From NCBI GenBank assembly GCA_018524345.1, contig JADQAZ010000002.1:372001-436000 (forward strand): 64,000 bases of DNA. Reading direction: 5' to 3'. The translations under genes and the position numbers were made by a program. Origin of the DNA: Harenicola maris (GTDB lineage: Bacteria; Pseudomonadota; Alphaproteobacteria; Rhodobacterales; Rhodobacteraceae). Below the pieces are notes generated by a model, which had not been told where the DNA came from, did not search any database, and was given only the letters and a program-made list of their open reading frames with translations. This document shows positions 46,900 to 56,465 of the stretch, one piece after another (within the stretch, counting starts at the first letter, position 1; each line of letters begins with the position of its first letter).

Positions 46900-47937
46900 T
46901 TATGAGAGGGCGGCGCGATGCGCCTCGTCGGTCATCATATCGCTGAACCATTCGGGATAGCGACGCGCGGGCGGGGCGATGGCATCAAGGCGGGCAAGAT
47001 CATCGCCCGTCAGGGTTATCTCGGCCGCCTGTGCCGATGTTTCAAGGTGGCTGGCCTTGCTTGCGCCAATGATCACTGTGTGATCGCGGCGTTGGTGCAG
47101 GATCCATGCGAGGGCGATTTGGGCGGGGGTCTTGCTCTGCGCTGCGCCGATCTCTGTCAGGGCCTCGATCGCCTGTGCGGCGCGGGCCGGATCACTTTGC
47201 AGGAAATCGTCGCCGCCGTTGAGGCGGCCCTCGGATTTATCCGTGGCCATGGGGTCATACTTGCCGGTCAGCATGCCGGCGGCAAGCGGCGACCATGCCA
47301 TCAGGCCAAGGCCCATCTGCGCGCCCATCCGCAGGACATCGGTTTCGATGTCGCGGTGCAGCGCGTTGTAGAGGTATTGCCCTGCAATAAAGGGCGAAAA
47401 CCCTTCGGAGCGCTGGATTTCAATCGCCTGCGCGACCATCCACGCGGGCCAGTTCGACACGCCGACATAGCGGATTTTGCCCGCGCGGATCAGGTCATCA
47501 AGGCTGCGCAGGGTTTCGATCAGCGGGGTGGTGAAGTCGGTTTTATGCAGGACCAGAAGGTCGATCACATCGGTATCGAGGCGGGTCAAACACCCCTCGA
47601 CAGAGGTGGTGATATGGCCGCGGGAGAGGCCGGAATCCGTCATTCGCTCCGATTGGCGGAAGCCGATTTTGGTGCAGATCACGGCGTCCTGACGGCGGCC
47701 CTTGAGGGCGGTGCCGAGGGCCTTTTCCGCGTCGCCCTGGCTGTAACCATCTGCGCTGTCAAAGAAATTAATGCCCTTGTCGAGGGCGGCATGAACCATG
47801 CGGGTGGCTTCGTCCTGTCCGGTCTTGGCGACGCCGGGGATGAAGTCCGACCCGAGGGTGAAGGTCATGGTGCCAAGGGCAAGGCGCGAAACGAGGAGGC
47901 CGGAATTGCCGAGGCGGGTGTAGGGCATATCGCTCAT
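46900..47937 (-). CDS. Aldo/keto reductase
   Basis: A 345-aa NADPH-dependent oxidoreductase of the AKR superfamily. From ATG 47935-47937 ([20 protein letters not shown]) it shows the motif INFFDSADGYSQGDAEKALG with catalytic Asp and Tyr, VICTKIGF with Lys, VLHKTDFTTPL (His) and the cofactor region VIIGASKASHLETSA. The substrate is unknown. Its ATG overlaps the stop of the membrane-protein gene, and it ends 15 bp before hslU, so it is embedded in the hslV-hslU unit. Confidence 0.9.
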   Translation of the reverse strand: MSDMPYTRLGNSGLLVSRLALGTMTFTLGSDFIPGVAKTGQDEATRMVHAALDKGINFFDSADGYSQGDAEKALGTALKGRRQDAVICTKIGFRQSERMTDSGLSRGHITTSVEGCLTRLDTDVIDLLVLHKTDFTTPLIETLRSLDDLIRAGKIRYVGVSNWPAWMVAQAIEIQRSEGFSPFIAGQYLYNALHRDIETDVLRMGAQMGLGLMAWSPLAAGMLTGKYDPMATDKSEGRLNGGDDFLQSDPARAAQAIEALTEIGAAQSKTPAQIALAWILHQRRDHTVIIGASKASHLETSAQAAEITLTGDDLARLDAIAPPARRYPEWFSDMMTDEAHRAALS

Positions 47938-49022
47938 GCTTGGGGCTCCTGCGGGGCCTGCCATGGGGGCAGGCGGGTTTTGCCGGGGAAGGCGGGGAGG
48001 CGGTTCATGATAAACCGGCGGAATTGTTCCCAAAAAGCGCCAAGGAGGACGAGGCCGACGCCGAGGAAGAACACGGCGATAAAGGCGCCGTCTTCGGCCA
48101 CGGTGATGGCGACGGCGACGACATATCCAACGCCGGAGACAAGGAAGGAGCGGCGGTCAATCACAATGGCCAGAAGGGCCATAACCGCCAGAAAACCCAT
48201 AAGAAACAAAAGGGACCAAGGGTTCTCGCTGGCAAGGAATGTCAGGGAGACGGTGTTCACGATCGCCGGGGCGGCGATGATGTGGAGCCAGAACCCGTTG
48301 GCCGCGCGGCGGGTCACGCGGTGGGGGTCTGTCATGTCGAACATCAGGGCGATGATGAAGCCAAGAACGCCAAGCCCGATGGTGAGGAAGGCAAAGGGGC
48401 CGCTGGCGGAGAGGCGGAAGACCTGATCCAGCCCGTTGTATTCCGCGCCGCCAAGGACGAAGGCATTGAAAAGAGTAGCAAAAACCCCGATGGCGACGAG
48501 CAGGAGCGCGAAGGGGACGCGGAAGTAGAACCAGTAGGCAAGGGTTAGGACGGTGCTGAAAGCCGCGCCGACAAAGAGGGATTGCGAGGAGAGGGCGGGC
48601 GCCCTTGGTTCGGCAAAGAAGGAGGCGACCGTCAGCCCGAGCCAGAGCGCGGATATAGCAAACATAATCGCCAAGGCGATGGAAGGCGCGACCATGCGGC
48701 GGCGCAGGGTGAAATAGGCGGCCAGCCCGGAGGCGACCACCAAAGACAGAACATGCAGGCCGAGAGAGACCTGCGGGCCATAATCACCGGCCGCGCCGGT
48801 GAAACCGATGATGCCGGACCAGCCCGCGTAAAGGATGCTGAGGCCGACCACGATAAAGATCTCATTGAAACCTTTAAAAAGTTCAAACGGTTCGTCCTGT
48901 CCCTGCAAATTCTCGCGATGACCGCGCCGGGAGTCGGAAAGGGCGAGGATTTGGGCGGCTTGCCCCTCGTTGATCGTGCCCATGGCGACTGCGGCGCGGA
49001 TATCGTCGCGGGTCAGGCTCAT
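47934..49022 (-). CDS. Polytopic membrane protein of unknown function
   Basis: A 362-aa protein. The first 45 residues are polar and helical ([20 protein letters not shown]), with the look of the short N-terminal domain found in DUF2157-type proteins; then about ten hydrophobic segments follow up to residue 335, and a Pro-rich polar tail. I recognise no catalytic motif. It overlaps the hslV stop and the aldo/keto reductase start by 4 bp each, so it is translated within the hslV-hslU operon. Confidence 0.75.
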   Translation of the reverse strand: MSLTRDDIRAAVAMGTINEGQAAQILALSDSRRGHRENLQGQDEPFELFKGFNEIFIVVGLSILYAGWSGIIGFTGAAGDYGPQVSLGLHVLSLVVASGLAAYFTLRRRMVAPSIALAIMFAISALWLGLTVASFFAEPRAPALSSQSLFVGAAFSTVLTLAYWFYFRVPFALLLVAIGVFATLFNAFVLGGAEYNGLDQVFRLSASGPFAFLTIGLGVLGFIIALMFDMTDPHRVTRRAANGFWLHIIAAPAIVNTVSLTFLASENPWSLLFLMGFLAVMALLAIVIDRRSFLVSGVGYVVAVAITVAEDGAFIAVFFLGVGLVLLGAFWEQFRRFIMNRLPAFPGKTRLPPWQAPQEPQA

Positions 49023-49576
49023 GCGGGGATCGCCTCAACCGTCAGGTTGCCATTGGTGTAGACACAGATGTCGGCGGCGATGGACATGGATTTTCTTGCG
49101 ACTTCTTCGGCACTTAGCTCTGTTTCCATCAGCCCGCGCGCGGCGGCGAGGGCGAAGTTTCCGCCCGATCCGATGGCGGCGATGCCGTGCTCTGGCTCCA
49201 GCACATCGCCTGCGCCGGTGATGATCAACAGCTCTGATCCGTCGGTGACGATCAGCATGGCCTCGAGTTTTTGCAGATACTTGTCAGTGCGCCAGTCCTT
49301 GGCGAGTTCGACCGAGGCGCGGGCCAGTTGGCCGGGGGCGGCCTCTAGCTTTTTCTCTAGTCTTTCCAAGAGGGTAAAGGCATCGGCGGTGGATCCGGCA
49401 AAGCCGCAGACCACGTCATGACCGCCCGGCGAGAGGCGGCGGACCTTGCGCGCGGTGCCCTTGATTACGGTTTGGCCGAGAGAGACCTGACCATCGCCTG
49501 CAACGACGACTTTGCCGTCCTTTTTCACGCCAATAATCGTGGTGCCGTGCCAGCCGGGGAAGGTGTCTTCGCTCAT
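49019..49576 (-). CDS. hslV: ATP-dependent protease peptidase subunit HslV
   Basis: HslV is the threonine peptidase of the HslUV protease. From ATG 49574-49576 ([20 protein letters not shown]) it has 185 aa. The catalytic threonine is Thr12 or the equivalent first Thr after GWHG, so a short propeptide must be removed, as in other alphaproteobacteria. Further motifs are [20 protein letters not shown] and the Na-binding C-terminal ICVYTNGN. A heat-shock-type promoter and an AAGGAG ribosome-binding site precede it. Confidence 0.95.
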   Translation of the reverse strand: MSEDTFPGWHGTTIIGVKKDGKVVVAGDGQVSLGQTVIKGTARKVRRLSPGGHDVVCGFAGSTADAFTLLERLEKKLEAAPGQLARASVELAKDWRTDKYLQKLEAMLIVTDGSELLIITGAGDVLEPEHGIAAIGSGGNFALAAARGLMETELSAEEVARKSMSIAADICVYTNGNLTVEAIPA

Positions 49577-49600
49577 GTATTCGCTCCTTGGTTCAGCCTG

Positions 49601-49629
49601 ATATGGGGTATTGGCGGGGCCAAGACAAC
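49601..49629 (-). promoter_or_regulatory. Putative heat-shock (RpoH) promoter of hslV
   Basis: On the minus strand CCCCATAT (49601-49608) matches the sigma-32 -10 consensus exactly and lies 25 bp upstream of the hslV ATG. A partial -35 element GTTGTC (49624-49629) is 15 bp further upstream. The position and the identity of the gene support a heat-shock promoter; the -35 is weak. Confidence 0.5.
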
Positions 49630-49653
49630 AGCGGCGCGGGGGATACACAAGTG

Positions 49654-49684
49654 ATGCACATCCTATGCACATCCGATGCATATG
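49654..49684. repeat. Three ATGCA repeats at 11-bp spacing upstream of hslV
   Basis: ATGCACATCC occurs at 49654-49663 and 49665-49674, and a third, partial copy ATGCATATG at 49676-49684. The 11-bp period places the units on the same face of the helix. They are 25-55 bp upstream of the putative -35 element, a position suitable for a regulator. No known binding consensus is recognised. Confidence 0.6.
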
Positions 49685-49716
49685 ATTTTGCAGACTTGTG
49701 CAGGCACGCACGGCAC

Positions 49717-49746
49717 AAAAAAATGGGGCCCCCGAAGGTGCCCCAT
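49717..49746 (-). terminator. Terminator of trxA
   Basis: On the minus strand ATGGGGC/GCCCCAT (49723-49729 with 49740-49746) forms a 7-bp stem followed directly by a run of seven T. It lies 37 bp past the trxA stop and ends the long tsaE-to-trxA transcription unit. Confidence 0.88.
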
Positions 49747-49782
49747 TGCGTAGTCGATTAATGAAAGATGAAGGGGGAGGGC

Positions 49783-50103
49783 TTAGAGGCCTTCCTCGAT
49801 CCAGCTTTGCAGCGCGGCTTTGGGGGCGGCGCCGGTTTTGTTGGAAACCACCTGACCGTCCTTGAACAGGAACAGGGCAGGGATGCCGCGCACGCCGAGG
49901 CCTGCGGGGGAGTTGGGGTTTTCGTCGACGTTGACTTTGACGATTTTGACCTTGCCTGCGTATTCGTCAGACAGTTCTTCGAGCGCGGGGCCGATCTGTT
50001 TGCAGGGGCCGCACCACTCGGCCCAGAAGTCGACGACGACGGGCAGGTCGGAGGAGGTTACTTCGGCTTCAAAGGTGGCGTCTGTGACGGCTGTTGTGGC
50101 CAT
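49783..50103 (-). CDS. trxA: Thioredoxin
   Basis: A cytoplasmic thiol-disulfide reductase of 106 aa. The active site is Trp-Cys31-Gly-Pro-Cys34 in [20 protein letters not shown], with the cis-Pro in [14 protein letters not shown]. It starts 36 bp after addA, and a strong terminator follows. It can serve as electron donor for reductases such as MsrA in the cytoplasm, though the MsrA here is exported. Confidence 0.96.
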   Translation of the reverse strand: MATTAVTDATFEAEVTSSDLPVVVDFWAEWCGPCKQIGPALEELSDEYAGKVKIVKVNVDENPNSPAGLGVRGIPALFLFKDGQVVSNKTGAAPKAALQSWIEEGL

Positions 50104-50139
50104 TGGGGGCTCTCCAAAAATTATGCGTTGAGAAGTTAT

Positions 50140-53100
50140 CTAGGGGCGCGTTGGCGGAGCGTCAAGCAAGGGCTCGCTTTGCAAGGCCTCGATCACGAGG
50201 CTGTGCGGCAGGGGCATGAGGCTGGCGGTGGCTGTCCAGAGAATTGCGGTGTCGATGCGCCTGCCCGGGTAGATCTGGCTAAGTGCCTGAGCATAGGCGC
50301 CCATTTGGCGCAGCACGCCGATGGGGGTTTGCGCTGGCGCGCTGGGCACGGTGACGTTGGATTTGAAATCGACGGCGAGGATGTGGGTCTCGGCGACGAT
50401 CAGCTTGTCGATGGTGCCATAAAGGGTTTGGCCCGCGAGCGGCGCGGTGACGGGGACCTCTGTCAATGTATCGGGCGCAAAGAGGGGGGCGAGCGCGGGG
50501 TTGGTGATGACGCCGCGGGCCTCGGCCACGACCTGCGCCGTGTCAAAGGCGGGCTCTGGGCCGAGGGTGCCGATGGCCCATGTTTCCAGCGCGGCCCAGT
50601 CGGCGCGGTCGCGGGTTGGCAGGACCTCAAGCAGCAGGTGCATCAGGGTGCCGCGGGCCATGGCGGCCTCTTCGCTGAGGACCGCGCCTTCGCCGGGCAG
50701 GGCCTTGGCCCCTGTCAGCCGCGAGGGGGAGAGGGGTTTGACTGCCGGTTTGGCGGCGGGCACGGGGGTTTCGGCCCAGTCGGGCAGGGTTTTGGCCTTG
50801 TCCAACGCGGGCGTGTCTGCGGCTGGGGGCGTGGCGGCGGGCCATGATTGAAAGCGCCGTCCCTCGCCCAGACCGGGCAGGGGGAGGGGGCTGGTTTCGA
50901 GGACATCGAGACCGGTGGCAACGCGGGCGTGCCAGCTTTTCTCCGGGTCCTCTGCCTTGCCAGCGGCGCATAGGATCAGCCATTGTTCGGCCCGCGTCAT
51001 CGCCACATAGAGCAGGCGGGCGCGTTCCTCGCGGGTTTTTTGCGAGGCGGCCTCTGCCAGCGGGTCAAAGGCGCGGGGGCGATTGCCCTTGGAGGGGCGC
51101 CAGATCGGGCCGTGGGGTGTTTGCAGGGTGGTTTCGCTCATCTCCTTGCGGTCCACCGCGTCGGGGAGGAAGACGATCGGGGCCTCAAGCCCCTTGGCGC
51201 CGTGGACGGACATGACGCGCAGGGCGGTACCTGCGGCGTCGGGTTGGCGTTTGAGGTCGACCTCCTCGCTCGACAGCCAAGCGACGAAGCCTGTCAGGCT
51301 GGGCACCGAGGATTGTTCCAGCGCGAGGGCCTGTTCGCACAGCAGGTCGATGCCCTCTGTGGCCTCTTGCCCGAGGCGGCCAAGGAGGCGGCGGCGGCCA
51401 TGGTGGTGGGTGAGCAGGCGGTCGAGCAATTCGTAGGGGCGCAGGAAGTCGGCCTTGTTCAGCATGTCCTGTATCAGGGCGACGGTTTCGGGGTGCTTGT
51501 CCTTTTGCCCGCGCAGGGTCGGCCAGAGGAGGCGGTCGCCGCGGTGGGCGGCGAGGTCGAAGAGTTGCTGTTCGGACCAGCCGAAGAGCGGGGATTTGAG
51601 GGCCTCCGCCAGCGCCAGATCGTCCTCTGGTGTCAGCAGGAAGGACAGGAGGGAGAGGATGTCGCGGACGGCGAGTTCCTCGTGCAGTTTGACGCGGTCG
51701 GCCCCCGCGACGCGCAGGCCGGCGGATTTACAGGCGCGCAGGATTTCGTGGAACAGGTCTGCGCGGCGCTGGACGAGGATGAGGACATCGCCCTCGGTGA
51801 TGCGGCGGGGCTGGAACTGGCCGGTTTTGTCGCGGTGCCAGAGGACCTCCTGTTCCTTCATGCGGGTGATTTCGGCGGCGATGCGGCGGGCGAGTTCGAC
51901 GTTGTGCTGGGTGCTGTAGGTCTCGCCCGAGGGGCGGTTCCAATCGGTGTCGGGGGTGTCCTTTTCAGGCTCTATTACAGGCCAAAGATCGACCCGGCCC
52001 GGCATTTCGCCGAAGAAGGCGGCGTGGCTGACGTCGGTTTCCAGCCCGTCGTTCTGCCCCTCGCGGAAGGTGGCGTCGACGGCGGTGAGGATCGTGGCGG
52101 AGGAGCGGAAGGAGTATTCCAGTTTGCGCGAGGCCAGCCCCGTGGCACCAGCGAGGGCCGTGTCGAAGCGGGTTTTCATCCGGTCGAATTCCGCCGGATC
52201 GGCGCCTTGGAAGGAGTAGATCGATTGCTTTTTATCGCCGACGACAAAGAGGGTGCGCGGGGTGTCGGGGCGGCTGCCCTCCCCGGAGGTGAGTTCCTCG
52301 GTCAGACGCTCGATGATTTTCCATTGCAGGGGGGAGGTGTCCTGCGCCTCGTCAACCAGCACGTGGTCGATGCCGCCGTCGAGGCGGTAGAGCACCCAGC
52401 CCGCCATGTCAGATTGGGTCAGCAGGGCATGGGCGGAGAGGAGGAGGTCCTCGAAATCCAGCCAGCCTGCGGCGTCCTTGCGGCGGGCGTATTCGGCAAG
52501 GAACAGGGCGGCGAAGGCATGGAGGGCGAAGGTTTTTTCGGCTGAGGCAAGGGCGTTTTGCGCATCCATGGCATCGGAGATGCGGGCGGCGAAGTCCTCT
52601 ATCGCTTGTTCCTGCTCGGGGGAGAGGGATTTGCGCAGGGTCTTGGTGAGGAAGGTGGCTTTGACCTCGTTGCGGTCTGCGTAAAGGACGCATTTGGCGA
52701 GAGGGGGGAAGGTGTCTGGCCCCGGCGCGGCGATGAATTCGGCCATGGCCTGTGCGAGGCTTTGCATGGTGGCGGTGCTGCCCTGTAGGAGGGGGTTCAC
52801 ATCTGCCAGAAGGGCGGCTTCGGAGCCGTCCAGCGCGAGGGCGAAGCTGTCCGCCAGGGTCATATCGGCGGGCAGGCCGAGGGCCATGCGGATAGCGCCC
52901 ATGTCGGCGGTGTCCGGGTAGGTGGAGCGCTGGGCGGCGATGTCTTGGGTGAGGTCCTCAAGGTCCGCGCCGCCTGCGGTGCCGAGGAAGGCGGTGAAGG
53001 TTTGCGGATGTTCGGAGGCGATCCAGTTGAGGATGTCGCGGCGCAGGAGCTGGGCGGCGCGGTCGTCGATCTCGGTAAAGCCGGGGGAGACCCCGGCCTC

Positions 53101-53517
53101 CAGCGGGAAGCGGCGCAGCAGGCTGGCGCAGAAGGAGTGGATCGTCTGGATTTTCAGGCCGCCGGGGGCCTCGATCGCGCGGGCAAAGAGGCGGCGGGCC
53201 TTGCGCATTTGCTCTGCCCCCTCGGGCGGGGTGCCGCCGAGGTCGGCCAGTTGGCGGGTGAGGTCGGCGTCATCCAGCATGGCCCATTCGCCGAGGCGTT
53301 TGAACAGACGGTTCTGCATCTCTGACGCCGCCGCTTTGGTATAGGTGAGGCAGAGGATGTTCTGCGGCGCGACGTCCTGTAGCAGCAGGCGGGCGACGCG
53401 GTCTGTCAGCACGCGGGTTTTGCCGGAGCCCGCATTGGCGGCCAGCCATGTGGAGGCATGGGGCGCGGCGGCCTCGACCTGTGCGCGGGTGGCGTCGTCC
53501 ATTTGGATCACAGTCAT
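50140..53517 (-). CDS. addA: Double-strand break repair helicase AddA
   Basis: AddA is the helicase-nuclease subunit of AddAB, the alphaproteobacterial counterpart of RecBCD. From ATG 53515-53517 (MTVIQMDDATRAQVEAAAPH) it has 1125 aa. UvrD-type motifs are ANAGSGKTRVLTDR (Walker A), VDEAQDTSPLQWK, VVGDKKQSIYSFQGADP and LLYVAMTRAEQWLIL; the C-terminal nuclease motif is ILAVDFKSN. The start overlaps the addB stop (ATGA). The region is very GC-rich. Confidence 0.95.
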   Translation of the reverse strand: MTVIQMDDATRAQVEAAAPHASTWLAANAGSGKTRVLTDRVARLLLQDVAPQNILCLTYTKAAASEMQNRLFKRLGEWAMLDDADLTRQLADLGGTPPEGAEQMRKARRLFARAIEAPGGLKIQTIHSFCASLLRRFPLEAGVSPGFTEIDDRAAQLLRRDILNWIASEHPQTFTAFLGTAGGADLEDLTQDIAAQRSTYPDTADMGAIRMALGLPADMTLADSFALALDGSEAALLADVNPLLQGSTATMQSLAQAMAEFIAAPGPDTFPPLAKCVLYADRNEVKATFLTKTLRKSLSPEQEQAIEDFAARISDAMDAQNALASAEKTFALHAFAALFLAEYARRKDAAGWLDFEDLLLSAHALLTQSDMAGWVLYRLDGGIDHVLVDEAQDTSPLQWKIIERLTEELTSGEGSRPDTPRTLFVVGDKKQSIYSFQGADPAEFDRMKTRFDTALAGATGLASRKLEYSFRSSATILTAVDATFREGQNDGLETDVSHAAFFGEMPGRVDLWPVIEPEKDTPDTDWNRPSGETYSTQHNVELARRIAAEITRMKEQEVLWHRDKTGQFQPRRITEGDVLILVQRRADLFHEILRACKSAGLRVAGADRVKLHEELAVRDILSLLSFLLTPEDDLALAEALKSPLFGWSEQQLFDLAAHRGDRLLWPTLRGQKDKHPETVALIQDMLNKADFLRPYELLDRLLTHHHGRRRLLGRLGQEATEGIDLLCEQALALEQSSVPSLTGFVAWLSSEEVDLKRQPDAAGTALRVMSVHGAKGLEAPIVFLPDAVDRKEMSETTLQTPHGPIWRPSKGNRPRAFDPLAEAASQKTREERARLLYVAMTRAEQWLILCAAGKAEDPEKSWHARVATGLDVLETSPLPLPGLGEGRRFQSWPAATPPAADTPALDKAKTLPDWAETPVPAAKPAVKPLSPSRLTGAKALPGEGAVLSEEAAMARGTLMHLLLEVLPTRDRADWAALETWAIGTLGPEPAFDTAQVVAEARGVITNPALAPLFAPDTLTEVPVTAPLAGQTLYGTIDKLIVAETHILAVDFKSNVTVPSAPAQTPIGVLRQMGAYAQALSQIYPGRRIDTAILWTATASLMPLPHSLVIEALQSEPLLDAPPTRP

Positions 53518-56465
53518 GGGCCCACCTTTTGCGGAGTGGCCGGAGTTGTGAGGTCCCATTCGCCAAAGCGGGCGAGCTGGGCGTAGTCGCTGCGCAATTC
53601 GTTCGGGGCGACGCGGTCGAAGGCGCGGTAGCCTGTGGCGGGGTCTTTGTAGGCTGCGAGGAGGCCGAGGAATTTGGACCACGTCTGATCCGCGAGCCCG
53701 TCTTTGCCGCCCTCGAGCGCGATGTTTCTGACCTTGGCATCGGTATCAAGGCCGATATAGCCGACCGCGCCAACGGAGCCTTTGGCGATCCCCTCGAAGC
53801 CGCCGCGTTCCAGCATCGCGGCCTGAAGCGGGAGCTGGATGTCATACATGGCCATCTGGTCCTTGGTGGGGATCGTGGATTTGTAGTCGAAGATGGTGAA
53901 GGTGCCGGTGGGGTCCGCGTCGATGCGGTCGGCGCGGCCGGTGAGGGTGAAGCCCGCCTCTGTCACCGCCATTTCGGCCTTGGCCTCGACCGTGTGGATG
54001 CGGCCCTCGGCGTGGCGTTTGGCCTCTCCCTTCAGGATTTTCGGGACGAGCATTTCCATGCGCGCCTGCCATGCCAGACGGGTGTAGGGCCATGGCACGA
54101 GCTGGGTCAGGGCCTGTTCGGCGAGGGCGAGGAGCCTGCCCTCCGGATCGCCCGTTTCGGGCGAAAACCCGGGGATCAGACCCTTTTCCAGCACGTCATG
54201 CAGGATGATGCCGCGCAGGCGGGCGTCCGGTTCGGGGACGAGGCTGGGCAGGGGGTAGAGCCGCAGGATGCGGCTGGCGTAGATGGCGTATGGGTCGCGG
54301 ATCAGGGTGCGGACCCCTGTGACCGAGAGGGTATCGGGGCGCAGGTCCAACGGCGGGACCGGCGCGGGGCGCGGGGCGGGGGGGTGGATGTCCTGTGGGC
54401 GGGGGGCCTCTAGTGCCTCGGTGATGTTCAGCAGGGCGGCGCCCTCGGCCTGCATCTCTTCGAGGCGCCCTCTGCCGGCCTCGCCCATGCCGGAGATCAG
54501 ATTGGTCAGGCGGGAGAGCCAGCGGGATGGGATTGTCTCTGCCTCGGCGTTGCGCAGGGCGCGGGAGAGGATCACGCGGGAGGCGGCGGCGGCTTGTTGA
54601 AAGTCATGGGCGGCAAGGCCGATGCGGCGTTCGGGGAGCAGGAGGCCCGCCTCTTGGCGCATCTGGCGGTTCATCCATGGGTCGGGCGCGGGGGCGCCGG
54701 GCCATGTGCCCTCGTTCAGCCCGCCGAGGATCACCAGATCGTCGGTGCCGACGCGGGCCTCCAACGTGCCGAGGATGCGGATGCTGGCGTGGGGGATGGC
54801 GGTGGACATGACCTCCTGCGCCGAGAGTTCGGATTTAAGGAGCTGGCGGAAGGTGGGGGCCAGCATGGCGGTGGAATGCATCGCCTCGCCTTCGAGGGCG
54901 GTGAGGGTGGCGCGGGCCTTTTCGCCCGCCTCATTGCGCCAAAGCTCGCCCGTGTCCGTGCCCGCGGGGCCAGCGGCCCAGTCCTGCGCCAATCTGTGCA
55001 GGTTGGAGATATGGGTGGAGAGGGTTTCGGGCGCGGGGGCGGTGAGGGCGGTGATGCAGGCGGTGAGCCAGTCTACCCAGCCCTCGGGCGGTTTGGCCCT
55101 ATCCGCCCAAGCGGCGATATCGGTGCCTGTGGGTTCAAGGATGCCCTTGCGGCGCAGGTAGATTTCCAGCTCTCGCGTGGCCTTGAGGTGGGGGCCGCGG
55201 TCCTCTTTGGTGGAGTTGGTGAGCGGGTGTTTCGTGAGGGTGATCAGCCCCTCGAGCGTGAGGGGCCTGCCGACCCAGTCGGTCAGGTGGCACAGGAAGC
55301 GGCCCGCCGCCGTCAGGTGCAGGGGCTGGCCGACGCTGTCGTCGGGCAGGATGTTCCAACGTTCCAGTGCGGCGGTGACGCGGCGGCCGAGGGTTCTGTC
55401 GGGTGTGACGAGGGTGGCGGTTTGGCCATTGTGGTGGGCGGCGCGCATGGCGGCGGCGATGGCGAGGGCCTCTGCCCGCTCTGACGGGGCGAGGAGGAGG
55501 CGCATGCTCTTCGTGGCCTCGGGCAGGTCGGCGAAGGCGCGGCCCTCGGTGATCCAGTGGTCTGTCACCGGCGCGGGGCGCAGGGCGAGGGAGATCAGCC
55601 GCGCGCGGGCGTCATTGGCCGGTTGGGTGGCGGTGGACCAGCGCGGCAGGGTGGCCATGTTCTCGATGCCGAGGTTGGCGCCAAGGGTGCAGAAGCGGAA
55701 CTGTGGGTGGTCCTCCCCTGTCAGGGCGTTGTCGAGTTTGGCCCAGACATGGGCGGGTTGGTGATAGTCATACCCCGGCAGGATCACGGCCCCTTGGGGC
55801 AGGCGGGTTGCGGCCTCTATCACCATGCGGGTGGTGCCGCGCGAGCCGGTGGAGCCGGCGATGAGGACGGGGTCCTGCGGCGGGTTGGTGGTCCAGTCGT
55901 TGATCAGCGCCTCGGCGCAGCGGCGTTGGCGGGCCTCGCGGCCGGGTTCGGCATGGGCGCCGAAGAAGGGTTCCAGCACGCTGGCGATCGAGAGGGCGCG
56001 TTGCCAGTGGCGGGCGTGGTCCTCTGGGGTCAGGGCCTTGAGGTCCTCTAGCGTGACGCCCTCGCTTTGCATTTCGTCGAAGAGGGCGGCGAGGGTTTCG
56101 GCCAGATCGAGGCTGGCGGATTTGGGGGCGAGGCCGGGGGTGCGTTCGATCAGATCGTCCAGCACCCCGGCCAGTTTGAGGCGCAGGCGCAGGGGCGGGA
56201 TGGCGGGCGGGATCGCCGCCGCTTGCGGCAGGGCGGAGAGGTCGGAGACGAGGTAGATGCGCGGCAGGAGGCGCGGCGGGCCTTGCAGGAGGGCCTCCGT
56301 GAGGGCGCGGCGCATGCGTTTGGTGTTGACGAAAATGGTGACGCGGCCCCATGCCTCTGGCGGTTTGCCTTTGAGGCGTTCTTCGAGGCCTTGGACCAGC
56401 CCTTGGGCGAAGGGGATGCCGGGCGGGAGGCCGAAGAGGCGGGGGGTTTCCGAGGGGTCAAACAA
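53514..56465 (-). CDS. addB: Double-strand break repair protein AddB
   Basis: AddB is the second AddAB subunit, with an inactive helicase-like part and a nuclease domain. I prefer the TTG at 56463-56465, preceded by GGAGAG, giving 983 aa and an N terminus FDPSETPRLFGLPPGIPFAQ that matches related proteins. A longer ATG start at 56507 is possible but lies inside the upstream gene. The C-terminal nuclease has GRADRIDADPTGTFTIFDYK with the catalytic Asp and Lys. It overlaps the nucleotidyltransferase gene by 8 bp. Confidence 0.9.
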   Translation of the reverse strand: MFDPSETPRLFGLPPGIPFAQGLVQGLEERLKGKPPEAWGRVTIFVNTKRMRRALTEALLQGPPRLLPRIYLVSDLSALPQAAAIPPAIPPLRLRLKLAGVLDDLIERTPGLAPKSASLDLAETLAALFDEMQSEGVTLEDLKALTPEDHARHWQRALSIASVLEPFFGAHAEPGREARQRRCAEALINDWTTNPPQDPVLIAGSTGSRGTTRMVIEAATRLPQGAVILPGYDYHQPAHVWAKLDNALTGEDHPQFRFCTLGANLGIENMATLPRWSTATQPANDARARLISLALRPAPVTDHWITEGRAFADLPEATKSMRLLLAPSERAEALAIAAAMRAAHHNGQTATLVTPDRTLGRRVTAALERWNILPDDSVGQPLHLTAAGRFLCHLTDWVGRPLTLEGLITLTKHPLTNSTKEDRGPHLKATRELEIYLRRKGILEPTGTDIAAWADRAKPPEGWVDWLTACITALTAPAPETLSTHISNLHRLAQDWAAGPAGTDTGELWRNEAGEKARATLTALEGEAMHSTAMLAPTFRQLLKSELSAQEVMSTAIPHASIRILGTLEARVGTDDLVILGGLNEGTWPGAPAPDPWMNRQMRQEAGLLLPERRIGLAAHDFQQAAAASRVILSRALRNAEAETIPSRWLSRLTNLISGMGEAGRGRLEEMQAEGAALLNITEALEAPRPQDIHPPAPRPAPVPPLDLRPDTLSVTGVRTLIRDPYAIYASRILRLYPLPSLVPEPDARLRGIILHDVLEKGLIPGFSPETGDPEGRLLALAEQALTQLVPWPYTRLAWQARMEMLVPKILKGEAKRHAEGRIHTVEAKAEMAVTEAGFTLTGRADRIDADPTGTFTIFDYKSTIPTKDQMAMYDIQLPLQAAMLERGGFEGIAKGSVGAVGYIGLDTDAKVRNIALEGGKDGLADQTWSKFLGLLAAYKDPATGYRAFDRVAPNELRSDYAQLARFGEWDLTTPATPQKVGP

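Noticed and set aside
49601-49624. CTTGGC as -35 of the hslV promoter
   Set aside because: It would leave only 10 bp to the CCCCATAT element, too short for a sigma-32 promoter; GTTGTC at 15 bp is the better though weak choice.
50983-52545. 520-codon plus-strand frame within addA
   Set aside because: Shadow of addA in a very GC-rich region; helicase motifs in the minus frame are intact.
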